A stretch of 64,000 nucleotides of DNA from Arthrobacter sp. CDRTa11 (lineage in GTDB: Bacteria > Actinomycetota > Actinomycetes > Actinomycetales > Micrococcaceae): NCBI RefSeq assembly GCF_026427775.1, contig NZ_CP044532.1:1612001-1676000 (forward strand), read 5' to 3'. The notes below the pieces were generated by a model that saw only the letters and a list, made by a program, of their open reading frames with translations, searched no databases and was not told the DNA's origin. Positions 32,550 to 41,982 of this stretch are shown one piece after another; position 1 is the stretch's first letter, and the number at the start of each line of letters is the position of its first letter. A program made the position numbers and the translations under genes.

Positions 32550-33842
32550 TCATATGTGTCCTTCCAGCTTAGCCCCGGACTCCTTCCGGACAGTGGGGAT
32601 GCCAAGAAAGGCTCCATAGGCGGCGACGGCGGCCTCCACCGCCTGCTCCATATCGGTGTTTCCGACCGCACCGGCAAAAGCGGCGTGTGACCCTGCCGAC
32701 GTGGACAGGCGGATGTCCAGTTCGCACCGGCCGGGCAGCATGGTGTGCCGCCAGGAACCGGCCATCCTTCCGTTCAGCAGCACCACGTGTAGCAGGGCGC
32801 CGTCGGCGGGGATCGCGGGAGCGCTGCCTCCCAGGTAATGCCTCGTGGCCGAGTAGCCCATCACGTATTCGTCGTAGCACTGGATCAGGTCGATCCGGGG
32901 CTCCGCCCCATGAACCGGCCCGCGGCCTGCATCTGCGGCATCCCGCTCCGGCCCCGGTTCGGCTCCGGCTCTGAAGTAGAAGACGACGCCGTCAATTTCG
33001 TGCGTTCCCAGGGCGTCCTGTTCGTTCTCCAGGACATCCTGAACGCCCTGCCGGACGTCAGCCATGGTCAGCCCGGACCAGTCGGCGCAGTCCTTGACCG
33101 TGGCCGGACCGCGGCTGCTGAAATAGCGCCGGGCCAACGTGGCAAGGGCTTCTGCCCGGCTCACTTCAGGAGCGGCCGGAACGCGCTCGTCGAACAGGGC
33201 ATACGTCTGTTTGAGGGCCCCACTTGGACTGCGAACAGGGGTCCCGCTGACTAGAACCGCACTGATCTCCGCATGCATGATGAGGTAGGCAAGTTCTACA
33301 CCCTTGGCCGCGAAGCCCGCATCCTGCAGTCTTGCGGCAAGCTGCTCCCTGGTCAGATGCTGGCCGCCCCGGACGGCGTCGGCCAACACATCTGCGCTCC
33401 GGGCCGCGGCCGCCGCGTCGATGCCTGTCTGCCGGTACATTCCGGCGTTCCCCTGATGGAGCCTGGGCGCGGACAGGGCCATCAGCCAACGGAGGTCGTC
33501 GCGATGGACAAAATGCCACGTTGGCCGGAGGATGTGGGTCCGCAGGATCCGCCCGTCGGCCACGGCATCTTCCACCTGGGCCGCTGTGGCCGTTGGCGGC
33601 TGCCGAACTGCGTCCTGGGCCGTCTGCCGAGGAGCCTGCTGGGATGTCCCCTGTGTCGGCTGTGAAGCAGTACGCTGCGCCGAAGCTGTGCGTTGCGCCA
33701 AACTCCAGCGGGCATACGGGAACTCCTGGGCCTGCACCGCCAGCAGGTTCCGAAGTGCATCCTCGGGCGAAGCGGCGCCGGGGCCGCGCAGCATCTGGGC
33801 GTGCAGCCTCTTCCGCACCACGCCGTCCGGGTCTATGGCCAC
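32550..33842 (-). CDS. Winged-helix DNA-binding protein, AlkZ/HTH_42-like
   Basis: About 430 residues. The family pattern is three winged helices; members include the AlkZ DNA glycosylases that unhook crosslinks. Visible: LRNLLAVQAQEFPYARWSLA near 40, RTHILRPTWHFVHRDDLRWL near 108 and YDEYVMGYSATRHYL. The family QxQ/QxD catalytic motif may be the QAQ at 37-39. Between residues 50 and 90 is an unusual Gln/Thr/Ala-rich insert with repeats (RTASAQRTAS). The GTG at 33842 has AGGAAGG upstream; a TTG eight codons earlier is possible. Confidence 0.75.
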   Translation of the reverse strand: MAIDPDGVVRKRLHAQMLRGPGAASPEDALRNLLAVQAQEFPYARWSLAQRTASAQRTASQPTQGTSQQAPRQTAQDAVRQPPTATAAQVEDAVADGRILRTHILRPTWHFVHRDDLRWLMALSAPRLHQGNAGMYRQTGIDAAAAARSADVLADAVRGGQHLTREQLAARLQDAGFAAKGVELAYLIMHAEISAVLVSGTPVRSPSGALKQTYALFDERVPAAPEVSRAEALATLARRYFSSRGPATVKDCADWSGLTMADVRQGVQDVLENEQDALGTHEIDGVVFYFRAGAEPGPERDAADAGRGPVHGAEPRIDLIQCYDEYVMGYSATRHYLGGSAPAIPADGALLHVVLLNGRMAGSWRHTMLPGRCELDIRLSTSAGSHAAFAGAVGNTDMEQAVEAAVAAYGAFLGIPTVRKESGAKLEGHI

Positions 33843-33866
33843 AGGCGTCGGTCCCTTCCTGTCCAA

Positions 33867-33957
33867 GGTTCTTGTTCCGGGTCTTGTGGGTCTTGTCCTG
33901 GTCTTGCCTGGGGCTTGTCCTGGATCTTATCCGGGGTCTGTCCTGGTTTTGCCCTGC
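33867..33957. repeat. Degenerate 11-12-base tandem repeat
   Basis: About seven imperfect units related to GGTCTTGTCCTGG fill the gap between the SGNH-hydrolase stop and the winged-helix start on the minus strand. It shows no conserved reading frame. Units vary by substitution and single-base gaps. Confidence 0.55.
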
Positions 33958-33965
33958 GGGCTGCG

Positions 33966-34832
33966 TCAGCGGCGCGCGTCAGTGGTGCCCAGCGGACCTT
34001 CGCCGGAACCCAGCGGGACGCCAGGACCGAAGACGGGACCCGCCGTCGGACGTTTTGCCGTGATGCCATCACCGGAGGAGCGGTGGCGGAGCCGCCTGAC
34101 CACCCAGGGGACAAAGTACTCGCGGGCCCAGACGAGATCGCCGGTGCGTGCTTCGCGCCACGTGCGCGGCGGCAGCGGCTTGGGCATCAGCGGTTCCAGG
34201 CTGTGGCTGACGTTTAGGGAGTCAAGGACCATGGCTGCGATGGTGTGGTGGCCCAGCGGTGAAAAGTGCAGCCGGTCCTGGTCCCACATCTGGGGGTCGC
34301 TGAGCTGGCGCAGTGACCACATGTCGGCGATGATGGCGTCGTGGCGGGCTGCCACGGTCCGGAGGTTCTCGTTATAGATGGCTACTTTGCTTCTGACCCG
34401 GCCCAGCACGGAGGAGCCGGTGTCGGGCCCGTTGAACAGGACCACAGTGGCGCCGCTCAGTGACAGGATCTGCACCACGGAATCAAGCTTTTCAGCGAGG
34501 GCGTCCGGATCGCCGCCGGGCCGGATGAGGTCGTTGCCGCCGGCGGAAAGTGTCACCAGGTCAGGCTTCAGGGCCAGGCATGGTGCCAGTTGCTGGTCCA
34601 CGATCTGCTGCAGGAGCCGGCCGCGGACGGCAAGGTTCGCGTAGGCGAAATCGTTGTGGCCACGGCCAAGTTCCTCGGCCACCCGGTCTGCCCAGCCGCG
34701 GTAGCCGCCGGGGCTTGAGGGCTCGGGATCGCCGATGCCCTCGGTAAAGGAATCCCCCATGGCCACGTACCGGCTCCAAGGGTGGGATTCCACGGTTGCC
34801 GCGGGGGTCTGCATTGCTCTTGCTTCGCTCAC
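33966..34832 (-). CDS. SGNH/GDSL-family hydrolase
   Basis: A 288-residue esterase/lipase-fold enzyme with block I MGDSFTEGIGD (nucleophile Ser), the block III Asn in SAGGNDLI and block V DRLHFSPLGH with the catalytic Asp-His. Block II glycine lies in the NLAVRG segment. No signal peptide is evident, so it is probably cytoplasmic. The start GTG at 34832 has GGCAGGA upstream; an ATG six codons later is the alternative. The C-terminal 60 residues after the catalytic domain are Arg/Pro/Gly-rich and unlike the family core. Divergent from the hydrolase at 34901. Confidence 0.87.
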   Translation of the reverse strand: MSEARAMQTPAATVESHPWSRYVAMGDSFTEGIGDPEPSSPGGYRGWADRVAEELGRGHNDFAYANLAVRGRLLQQIVDQQLAPCLALKPDLVTLSAGGNDLIRPGGDPDALAEKLDSVVQILSLSGATVVLFNGPDTGSSVLGRVRSKVAIYNENLRTVAARHDAIIADMWSLRQLSDPQMWDQDRLHFSPLGHHTIAAMVLDSLNVSHSLEPLMPKPLPPRTWREARTGDLVWAREYFVPWVVRRLRHRSSGDGITAKRPTAGPVFGPGVPLGSGEGPLGTTDARR

Positions 34833-34900
34833 GGTCTTATCCTGCCTTCTCCCTTTCAAGCTACGCCAACGTAGGTTGCTACCGATGGGTAACTGTAAGA

Positions 34901-35560
34901 ATGGAAACCATGACTGACGCCCAAGTATTTCCTGCCCCCGTTATTTTGTGGTCCCAGCCGGAGGCCCAGCGCATCGGAAAGCCGCTGCTGATCCTGCTCC
35001 ACGGCTATGGCGCCAACGAGCGGGATCTCCTGAGCCTGGCGGACATGCTTCCCGGGGACTTTGCCGTGGCCTCTGTCCGTGCCCCGCTGGCGATGGGAGA
35101 GGGATTCACCTGGTTCCCGCTGACGGGGTCCGTTGAATACTCCGTCGACGCCGTCAAGAAGGCATCCGGCTACGTGCTGGAGTGGATTGACCGCATCAAA
35201 GAGGACCACCCGTCGGTGACACTGCTGGGCTTTTCCATGGGGATGGCCATGGCCACCACGCTGCTGCGGGAGCGCCCCGCTGACTTTGCCGCCGTCGTCG
35301 GGCTGTCCGGCTTTGTGGTGGACGGAGGCGACGATCCCGCGTTCCGGGACGACGAACTGGACGGGACTGTGCCCATGTTCTGGGGCCGGGACCAGCAGGA
35401 TCCGGTGATCACACCGGACAAGATCGACTACACCATGGCCTGGGTGCGCAAGCACGTCAAGCTCACCAAGGTGCTCTATACCGGAATGTGGCACGGCATC
35501 AACCAGCAGGAAATCGGGCACGTGTCCGAGTTCCTCACCCATGAAGTCCTGAACAAGTAA
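34901..35560 (+). CDS. Alpha/beta hydrolase, carboxylesterase/phospholipase type
   Basis: A 219-residue serine hydrolase. LLILLHGYGANERDLL forms the oxyanion region, LLGFSMGMAMAT contains the nucleophile Ser (G-x-S-x-G), and the catalytic Asp and His lie in FWGRDQQDPVI and GMWHGI. It resembles the YpfH/esterase D-like phospholipase/carboxylesterase family. The ATG at 34901 is followed in frame by another at 34910; the latter has GGAAACC just upstream and cannot be excluded. Its stop abuts the convergent S4 gene. Confidence 0.87.
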   Translation: METMTDAQVFPAPVILWSQPEAQRIGKPLLILLHGYGANERDLLSLADMLPGDFAVASVRAPLAMGEGFTWFPLTGSVEYSVDAVKKASGYVLEWIDRIKEDHPSVTLLGFSMGMAMATTLLRERPADFAAVVGLSGFVVDGGDDPAFRDDELDGTVPMFWGRDQQDPVITPDKIDYTMAWVRKHVKLTKVLYTGMWHGINQQEIGHVSEFLTHEVLNK

Positions 35561-35561
35561 G

Positions 35562-35798
35562 TCAGGAAGCTTCCGCCGCCACCACCCGCACGGTCTGGTT
35601 GTTAACTGTCACGGTGTCGCCGTTGTGCAGTTGGCGGCCACGCCGGTCATCGATCTCGCCGTTGACCTTGACCAGGCCGTTCTTGATGAGCTCCGCGGCC
35701 TCCACGCCATCCTCCACGAGGTTTGCGAGCTTCAGGAGCTGGCCAAGGCGGATCATGCTGTCGCGGATGGGGATCTCTTCGATGTCCTGGTTGCTCAT
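35562..35798 (-). CDS. S4-domain RNA-binding protein (YbcJ/YaaA-like)
   Basis: A 78-residue protein consisting of one S4 domain: IRLGQLLKLANLVEDG, then AAELIKNGLVKVNGEIDDRRGRQL and the final VTVN strand. Such stand-alone S4 proteins bind structured RNA, often ribosome-linked. Starts at ATG 35798. CATTAT lies six bases before the ATG, so a leaderless message is possible. Divergent from the DMT transporter. Confidence 0.9.
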   Translation of the reverse strand: MSNQDIEEIPIRDSMIRLGQLLKLANLVEDGVEAAELIKNGLVKVNGEIDDRRGRQLHNGDTVTVNNQTVRVVAAEAS

Positions 35799-35831
35799 AC
35801 AAGCAATAATGCCTGACGTAAGGTGAATTCA

Positions 35832-36848
35832 ATGACCCACCCTCCCCGGCTGCCCCTGCTCGCAGGGCTGCTGCTGGCAGTAGGAGCGGGCCTTGCCATC
35901 CCCGTCCAGGGCCGTATCAACGGCGCCCTGGGCGCCCGGCTCGACGACGGCTTTGCGGCTGCGCTGATCAGTTTCGGCACCGGCCTGGTGCTGATGATCC
36001 TGATCTCCCTGGTTCTCCCGAAGGGCCGCGCCGGCCTGGTGAGGATCATCCCCGCCGTCCGCAACCGTGCCTTTCCCCGCCTCTACGTCATGGCCGGCGG
36101 GATCGGGGCACTGTTTGTGATCGCACAGTCCTCCACCATCGGTGTCCTGGGCGTGGCGCTGTTTACGGTGGCTGTAGTGACGGGCCAGACCTTGAGCGGT
36201 CTCCTGGTGGACCGCCTGGGGATCGGGCCGGCCGGCAAGCGGCCCGTGACAGGGATCAGGGTGATCGGCTGCGTCCTGACCATTGCCGCTGTGGCCTGGG
36301 CCGTGTCGCCGAGGTTTGCCGGCGGCGGGGCTGCAAGCGCTGCCGGTGGTGGTGTTACCGGCGCTGCCGGTGTGTCCGGCGGGCCGGAAACGCTCATCCT
36401 GCCCCTCCTGCTGCCCGTCCTCGCCGGCTTCCTGATGAGTTTCCAGCAGGCCATGAACGGAACCGCCACCGTCACCTACGGCACGCCCATCGCTGCCACC
36501 CTGGTGAATTTCGTGGCGGGCTCCTTAGTGCTCACTATCGTCTGGGGGCTAAAGGTTGCCTGGTGGGGGACCGGTAACCCGTTGCCGCCGGACTGGTGGT
36601 ACTACCTGGGCGGGCCGATGGGCTGCGTCTTCATTGGCCTGGGGGCGCTGCTGGTCCGCAGCCTTGGCGTGCTCATTACCGGCCTGGGCATGATCGCCGG
36701 GCAGCTCCTGGGTTCCCTCGGCCTGGACCTGTTGTTTCCCGCACCAGGCACCGTGGTGGCGGCGGCCACCGTCCTGGGTACGCTGCTGACCCTGGCCGCC
36801 ATCGTGCTGGCCACCCTGCCGTGGCCCCGGGGCGCCTTCCGGAGGTAG
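35832..36848 (+). CDS. DMT superfamily transporter, YdcZ/DUF606 type
   Basis: A 338-residue membrane protein with about ten hydrophobic helices in two similar halves, each beginning like LLAVGAGLAIPVQGRING and GFLMSFQQAMNGTATVTYG. This is the fused, two-copy form of the DUF606/YdcZ family, whose substrates are unknown. The ATG at 35832 follows AAGGTG; the open frame also allows a GTG at 35823. A Gly/Ala-rich loop joins the halves (about 170-190). Confidence 0.87.
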   Translation: MTHPPRLPLLAGLLLAVGAGLAIPVQGRINGALGARLDDGFAAALISFGTGLVLMILISLVLPKGRAGLVRIIPAVRNRAFPRLYVMAGGIGALFVIAQSSTIGVLGVALFTVAVVTGQTLSGLLVDRLGIGPAGKRPVTGIRVIGCVLTIAAVAWAVSPRFAGGGAASAAGGGVTGAAGVSGGPETLILPLLLPVLAGFLMSFQQAMNGTATVTYGTPIAATLVNFVAGSLVLTIVWGLKVAWWGTGNPLPPDWWYYLGGPMGCVFIGLGALLVRSLGVLITGLGMIAGQLLGSLGLDLLFPAPGTVVAAATVLGTLLTLAAIVLATLPWPRGAFRR

Positions 36849-36992
36849 TGGCCGGTAGGCTAGGACACGCAGGTTTCTGCAACTTTTTCCTTAGCCCGCC
36901 CCGCAGGCAACCAGAGGTGCCCACCAACGGTGCAAGCGGGGCCAGATAACCGCGGACCGCACCCAGCGGCCTGTAGAAATTGGAGTTCCACC

Positions 36993-38378
36993 ATGGCAGC
37001 AAAATCCGTTCTCGACCAGGTCATTTCCCTTTCCAAGCGGAGGGGCTTTGTATTCCAGGCCGGTGAGATCTACGGAGGTTCCCGTTCTGCCTGGGACTAC
37101 GGACCCCTCGGTGCCGAGCTGAAGGAAAACATCAAGCGACAGTGGTGGCAGTCCGTGGTCCGCGGCCGTGAAGACGTCGTTGGCCTGGACTCTTCCGTCA
37201 TCCTTCCGCGCCAGGTCTGGGAAGCGTCCGGCCACGTGGATGTCTTCTCCGATCCACTGGTGGAGTGCCTGTCCTGCCACAAGCGCTACCGGGCGGACCA
37301 CCTTGAGGAAGAGTACGAGGAGAAGAAGGGCCGCCCCGCAGAAAACGGCCTGAAGGACATTGCCTGCGCCAACTGCGGCACCCGCGGCGAGTGGACCGAA
37401 CCGCAGGAATTCTCCGGACTCCTGAAGACCTTCCTGGGTCCGGTGGCCAGCGAGGAAGGCCTGCACTACCTGCGCCCCGAGACCGCACAGGGCATCTTTG
37501 TGAACTTCAGCAACGTCCTCACCACCTCCCGGAAGAAGCCGCCGTTCGGCATCGGCCAGATCGGCAAGTCCTTCCGCAACGAGATCACGCCCGGAAACTT
37601 CATTTTCCGCACCCGTGAATTCGAGCAGATGGAGATGGAGTTCTTCGTGGAGCCCGGCACGGATGAAGAGTGGCACCAGTACTGGATGAAGGAGCGGATG
37701 TCCTGGTACACCGGCCTTGGCATCCGCGAGGAGAACCTGCGCTTCTTCGAGCACCCGCTGGACAAGCTCAGCCACTACTCCAAGGGCACCACGGACATCG
37801 AATACCGCTTCGGCTTCCAGGGCTCGGAATGGGGGGAGCTTGAAGGCATCGCCAACCGCACCGACTTTGACCTCTCCACCCACGCCAAGGCCTCCGGTAC
37901 GGACCTGAGCTACTTCAACCAGGCCACCAACGAGCGCTACACGCCCTACGTGATCGAGCCCGCCGCCGGCCTGACCCGCTCCTTCATGGCCTTCCTGGTG
38001 GACGCCTACACCGAGGACGAAGCTCCCAACGCCAAGGGCGGCGTGGACGTCCGCACGGTCCTGAAGCTCGATCCGCGCCTGGCGCCGGTCAAGGCCGCTG
38101 TGCTGCCGCTGAGCCGCAACGAGGACCTCTCACCCAAGGCCAAGGACCTGGGTGCCCAGCTGCGCAAGAACTGGAACATCGACTTCGATGACGCCGGTGC
38201 GATCGGCCGCCGTTACCGCCGCCAGGACGAGATCGGCACCCCGTTCTGCATCACGGTGGACTTCGACACCCTGGATGACCAGGCCGTGACCATCCGTGAG
38301 CGCGACACCATGACCCAGGAACGTGTATCCCTGGACAAGGTGGAAGGCTACCTGGCCGCACGCCTGATCGGCGCGTAG
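36993..38378 (+). CDS. glyS: Glycine-tRNA ligase (homodimeric type)
   Basis: A 461-residue class II aminoacyl-tRNA synthetase that charges tRNA-Gly. Motif 1 and 2 regions are visible ([13 protein letters not shown], then [19 protein letters not shown]), and motif 3 near [17 protein letters not shown] zinc-type cysteine pair CLSC is followed by CANCG. The C-terminal anticodon domain covers about 360-450. ATG at 36993 has a TGGAG RBS. A TAGGCT at 36856 is a plausible -10 for a leader of about 130 bases, in which I could not find a T-box. Confidence 0.95.
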   Translation: MAAKSVLDQVISLSKRRGFVFQAGEIYGGSRSAWDYGPLGAELKENIKRQWWQSVVRGREDVVGLDSSVILPRQVWEASGHVDVFSDPLVECLSCHKRYRADHLEEEYEEKKGRPAENGLKDIACANCGTRGEWTEPQEFSGLLKTFLGPVASEEGLHYLRPETAQGIFVNFSNVLTTSRKKPPFGIGQIGKSFRNEITPGNFIFRTREFEQMEMEFFVEPGTDEEWHQYWMKERMSWYTGLGIREENLRFFEHPLDKLSHYSKGTTDIEYRFGFQGSEWGELEGIANRTDFDLSTHAKASGTDLSYFNQATNERYTPYVIEPAAGLTRSFMAFLVDAYTEDEAPNAKGGVDVRTVLKLDPRLAPVKAAVLPLSRNEDLSPKAKDLGAQLRKNWNIDFDDAGAIGRRYRRQDEIGTPFCITVDFDTLDDQAVTIRERDTMTQERVSLDKVEGYLAARLIGA

Positions 38379-38380
38379 CC

Positions 38381-39412
38381 ATGGCCATCGAGTACCGCGA
38401 ATGGCGCGACGGCGATGACCTGGCGCTGCTGGAAATCTGGGGAGACCCGGAAACGTTCCAGGCAGGCCAGTTCCGCGGCGCCCTTACAGTCTCCTCCGCC
38501 GGCACCGACGGCACGCCCTGGCGCCGCTGCATCGTGGCCGAGGACGTTGTGGACGGCGTTGGCATTCCGGTGGCCGCCGGTGTGGTCTACGAGGCGTCCC
38601 TGCATCCGGAGCGGCTGTGGACCTACATTGAAGTGGCACGGGATCACCGGCGCGCGGGCATTGGGGCCACGCTCCTGACCATGCTGCGCCGGGAAGCGGA
38701 GCAGTCGCCGTCGGGCGTTTCCAGGCTCCGCGCCAAAGTCCAGCCGGACACTCCCGGAGCCGCCTTCGCCGGCGCGTTCGGGCTTGCGCCCATCCAGCGC
38801 TCGCGGCTGGTGGTGGTGGAACCCGGCGCCCTGAAGCTGCCTGTGTTCCCCGGCAAGGACGACGCCGGCAGGCCCGCCAACGACGAAAACGCCGGCTCCG
38901 ACGTCGTGATGGAACTCGCCACGGGTTCGGTGGAGCTGACGGATGTGGTGGGACGGTACTACTCAGCCATCCACAGCTGGGATTCCCCGGGAGTGCTGTC
39001 GGTGGGACAGGTGCAGAAGCTGTTCCTCGACGACCTGACCGGTGCGCATGGAGCGATCGTGCTGCGGGCCGAACCGGAGTCGGCCTTCGGCGCCGGCGTG
39101 GCCCCCACCAGGAAGGGACGGATCCGCGCCTTCGCCGTCAGCTATGCCGAGGCCGCCCAGGATCCGTTGGCTCCAGAAGGGTCCTCGCCGGCTGCGGCGG
39201 CAACGGATGTATTTGTGGGCCATGACCCGGCCCTGCAACCGGAGGATGCGGCGGCAGCCGTCCGGGACCTGCTCGCACTCATCGCGTACCAGCACCCGGT
39301 CATGCTGGAACTGGACGACTCCATGACAGCCCTGCGTGCCGCCGTCGAGCCATTGCTCGAAAGCGGCAAGGCGCGCCTGGCCGGTGCGGAAACCCTCATC
39401 GTCTCGGACTGA
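38381..39412 (+). CDS. GNAT family N-acetyltransferase (long form)
   Basis: A 343-residue protein beginning two bases after the glyS stop, so probably in one transcript. The first GNAT domain lies at about 1-145: the Y-I-E-V strand, then the acetyl-CoA loop RRAGIGATLLTMLRREAEQ. The C-terminal half (about 185-340) looks like a second, degenerate GNAT lobe without the R-x-x-G-x-G/A loop. Substrate unknown. The stop is just before a large palindrome. Confidence 0.82.
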   Translation: MAIEYREWRDGDDLALLEIWGDPETFQAGQFRGALTVSSAGTDGTPWRRCIVAEDVVDGVGIPVAAGVVYEASLHPERLWTYIEVARDHRRAGIGATLLTMLRREAEQSPSGVSRLRAKVQPDTPGAAFAGAFGLAPIQRSRLVVVEPGALKLPVFPGKDDAGRPANDENAGSDVVMELATGSVELTDVVGRYYSAIHSWDSPGVLSVGQVQKLFLDDLTGAHGAIVLRAEPESAFGAGVAPTRKGRIRAFAVSYAEAAQDPLAPEGSSPAAAATDVFVGHDPALQPEDAAAAVRDLLALIAYQHPVMLELDDSMTALRAAVEPLLESGKARLAGAETLIVSD

Positions 39413-39420
39413 CCCCGTCC

Positions 39421-39486
39421 CCCCAACTGGGTAGCGCCATCTGTCGTTTTGGGGGCCCATAACGACTTGGCGCTACCTGGTTGGGG
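39421..39486. repeat. Long palindrome between convergent genes (repeat family, copy 3)
   Basis: Arms 39421-39448 and 39461-39486 pair along CCCCAAC-x-x-GGTAGCGCCA and inner GTCGTT/AACGAC; two bases are unmatched in the left arm. The loop (GTTTTGGGGGCCCATAAC) is nearly identical to copy 2 at 21318. The middle arm (GTAGCGCCA) differs from copies 1 and 2 but is matched in the opposite arm. Confidence 0.78.
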
Positions 39487-39550
39487 AGGAAAGTACGACG
39501 GCGGCGGGGAGGCACCCGCTCTGGGCTCGCCTTGCTTTGGCTGTCACCCC

Positions 39551-40339
39551 TTACAGGGTCACCTCCACCGCGGTGGGAGGGAGCAGCTGATCCAAGGTGC
39601 TGGAAGCCGGGATGGCGGCGCCGGTGTGCGCGCTGAGTTCCTGCATGACAAAACCGGTGGCCAGGGCATGCCAGAGCCTGACCCGTCGGAACATAAAGTG
39701 CCCTGCCCCTTTGAGGGAAACGTATTGCATCGAGGCGGCCTGGGGGGCGGCTCGGCGGGCGAACTGCAGGGACTCCGAGGGGCTGGTCCAGCGGTCACCG
39801 GTGCCGTGCACGATGAGCACCCGACTGCCGGCAACCCGTGAGGCGGGCGTCGCCGCATTCAACCACGGTGCGAGGGCCACGACGGCGGCCACCTGGGGAT
39901 CGTCGGCGGCGCAGAGGGCTGTCAGCCCTCCCATGGAATGCCCCAGCAGGTAGACCGGGACCCCGGGATGCTGCTGCCTGATCCGGTTGAGGGCCCAGCG
40001 CGCATCCTGCAGGGGCGTCATGGCCTCACCGTTCCAGCCCCGCACACTGTTCCGCATCGACCATACCGCCAGTCCGTAGCTCTTTCCGGCCCGGTGCAGG
40101 TGCCTGGCGAAGGGAATCATCCTGGCCGGGCTCAGGTGGTGGGTCTCCACGGGCTCATAGCTCCGGGACCGGCCGCCGTGCAGCACCAACGCCACGCCGA
40201 GTGTGGGTCCGGATGCCGGGAGCACAGTGATGACCGCCTGCCTCGCCGGGATGGCGGGGGCGCCACTCCCATCGTTTTGCCCGCTCCTGTGGCCGCTCGT
40301 GCCGCCTTCTTCGAGTTCCTCGTGGTCCTCTTGGTCCAT
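39551..40339 (-). CDS. Alpha/beta hydrolase
   Basis: A 262-residue serine hydrolase. VALVLHGGRSRS forms the oxyanion region, YLLGHSMGGLTAL holds the nucleophile Ser, VLIVHGTGDRWTSP the catalytic Asp, and GAGHFMFRR the His. The first 30 residues are acidic and Gly/Ser-rich, without a signal peptide. The ATG at 40339 has no Shine-Dalgarno sequence, but TAGTGT ends six bases before it, a leaderless layout. The substrate cannot be told from sequence. Confidence 0.87.
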   Translation of the reverse strand: MDQEDHEELEEGGTSGHRSGQNDGSGAPAIPARQAVITVLPASGPTLGVALVLHGGRSRSYEPVETHHLSPARMIPFARHLHRAGKSYGLAVWSMRNSVRGWNGEAMTPLQDARWALNRIRQQHPGVPVYLLGHSMGGLTALCAADDPQVAAVVALAPWLNAATPASRVAGSRVLIVHGTGDRWTSPSESLQFARRAAPQAASMQYVSLKGAGHFMFRRVRLWHALATGFVMQELSAHTGAAIPASSTLDQLLPPTAVEVTL

Positions 40340-40393
40340 TTATCAACACTAAGGTGCCGGACGTAGAGTTCAAGGTATGAGGTTTAACTGCTG

Positions 40394-41902
40394 ATGGGTT
40401 CCGGTCACTCCCACGCTTCCACAGGTCATTCGGAGCCGACGGCCCCGGCTGTTGCCGCCCGGCGTAAAGCCAACCGCATCCTCGCGGCCGTGCTGATTCC
40501 GCTCACACTGCTTACCCTCGCGGGAATGGCCATGCTGTGGCCCTCCGGGACCAAAGAGGGCATTTCCCTGGCCAACCCGTATTCGGCGGCGCCCGGCGTG
40601 ACCTTCGACACCGGGAAGATCCAGAGCGTGGTGGTCGAAAGCTGCACGCAGGGAACGCCGTCGTCCGGTTCTTCCGGCGCCCAACAGGAGCAGGGCCAGC
40701 CGCAGCCGGGCCAACAGGAGCCGGGCCAGCAGGGCTCGGACTGTACCTTCGCTTTCACGGAGCCTGACCAGGGCGGCAGTCCGGTCAAGGTAGTCATTAA
40801 CCCGGATGTGGCCAAGTCGCACGGCGTAAAGGCCGGGGACCAGATCAGGTACCTGAACCTTTCCAACGCCCAGGGCGCATCGGCGTCGCAAGGGTCTCCT
40901 GCCTACATTTTTGTGGACTTTGTCCGGACCATGCCCATTGTGTTTTTGGCGCTGCTTTACGCCCTGGTGGTGATAGCAGTGGCACGCTGGCGCGGGCTCC
41001 GCGCCCTGATCGGACTGGTGGGCGCGTACTTTGTCCTGGTCAGCTTTATGCTTCCGGGACTGGTGGAGGGGAAGCCGCCCCTGCTGCTGGCGTTGGTGGG
41101 GTCAACGGTGATCATGATCGGGGTCCTGTACTTTGCCCACGGCTTCTCGGCCAGGACGTCCACCGCGCTCCTGGGAACCATGTTCGGCCTGGGCATTACC
41201 GCACTGCTGGCGGCCTGGGCCACGGATGCCGCCAACCTTGCCGGGGTGGGCAGCCATGATGCCACCACCCTGATCAACACGTCCGCCAACATCTCCATCA
41301 GCGGCGTGATTCTCTGCGGCCTGATCATCTCCGGCCTGGGTGTCCTCAATGACGTCACCATCACGCAGTCCTCAGCCGTGTGGGAACTCTACGAACTCGC
41401 CCCCGGCACCAGCGCCCGCAAACTGTTCACCTCAGCCATGCGGATCGGCCGCGACCACATTGCCTCCACTGTCTACACCATCGCCTTCGCCTACGCCGGT
41501 GCAGCCCTGCCCATCCTCATCATCGTGATGCTGTATAACCGTCCGCTGGGGGAGACCCTGACCAGCGCGGAGCTGTCCGAGGAGGTCATCCGGACCCTGG
41601 TGGGCTCCATCGGACTGGTCCTGGCCATTCCCGTCACCACCCTGATTGCCGTGCTGGTGGTCAAGGCCACCGGTATCCGGACAGCGGGCCAGCCGGAGGC
41701 TGCGCTGCCCGCCGACGGCGCCACGGGCGAACAAGGCACTGTGAGCCCCGGTGCCATCAGCCCGGGCGCTGTCAACCCCGACGACGTCGACGATACCGGC
41801 GCGCTTGCCGCGGCGGCAGCCAGCAGCCGGTCCAGACGCGCAACGTCAGATCCTGCCGAGGCGGCCGGCACCCGCCGCGGCCGGCGGGCAGACCGCGGCT
41901 GA
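40394..41902 (+). CDS. YibE/F family membrane protein
   Basis: A 502-residue integral membrane protein. One N-terminal helix (about 25-47) is followed by an extracytoplasmic domain with a Gln/Pro/Gly/Ser-rich loop (about 90-115) and seven or more helices from about 175 on. Family features are DFVRTMPIVFLALLYALVV and the GVLNDVTITQSSAVWEL segment with the conserved Asp. The C-terminal 70 residues are hydrophilic. YibE/F function is unknown. It is divergent from the hydrolase at 39551. Confidence 0.85.
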   Translation: MGSGHSHASTGHSEPTAPAVAARRKANRILAAVLIPLTLLTLAGMAMLWPSGTKEGISLANPYSAAPGVTFDTGKIQSVVVESCTQGTPSSGSSGAQQEQGQPQPGQQEPGQQGSDCTFAFTEPDQGGSPVKVVINPDVAKSHGVKAGDQIRYLNLSNAQGASASQGSPAYIFVDFVRTMPIVFLALLYALVVIAVARWRGLRALIGLVGAYFVLVSFMLPGLVEGKPPLLLALVGSTVIMIGVLYFAHGFSARTSTALLGTMFGLGITALLAAWATDAANLAGVGSHDATTLINTSANISISGVILCGLIISGLGVLNDVTITQSSAVWELYELAPGTSARKLFTSAMRIGRDHIASTVYTIAFAYAGAALPILIIVMLYNRPLGETLTSAELSEEVIRTLVGSIGLVLAIPVTTLIAVLVVKATGIRTAGQPEAALPADGATGEQGTVSPGAISPGAVNPDDVDDTGALAAAAASSRSRRATSDPAEAAGTRRGRRADRG

Positions 41903-41982
41903 CCGGCGGCCGGTTCCCTGCCGGTTACCGGCCGGTTCCTGAAGGGGGGCGCCGATTTGCCCGGCTTTGCAACAATGGTGAG

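Noticed and set aside
36849..36992. T-box leader before glyS
   Set aside because: No TGGNACC-type antiterminator bulge or stem I pattern could be found.
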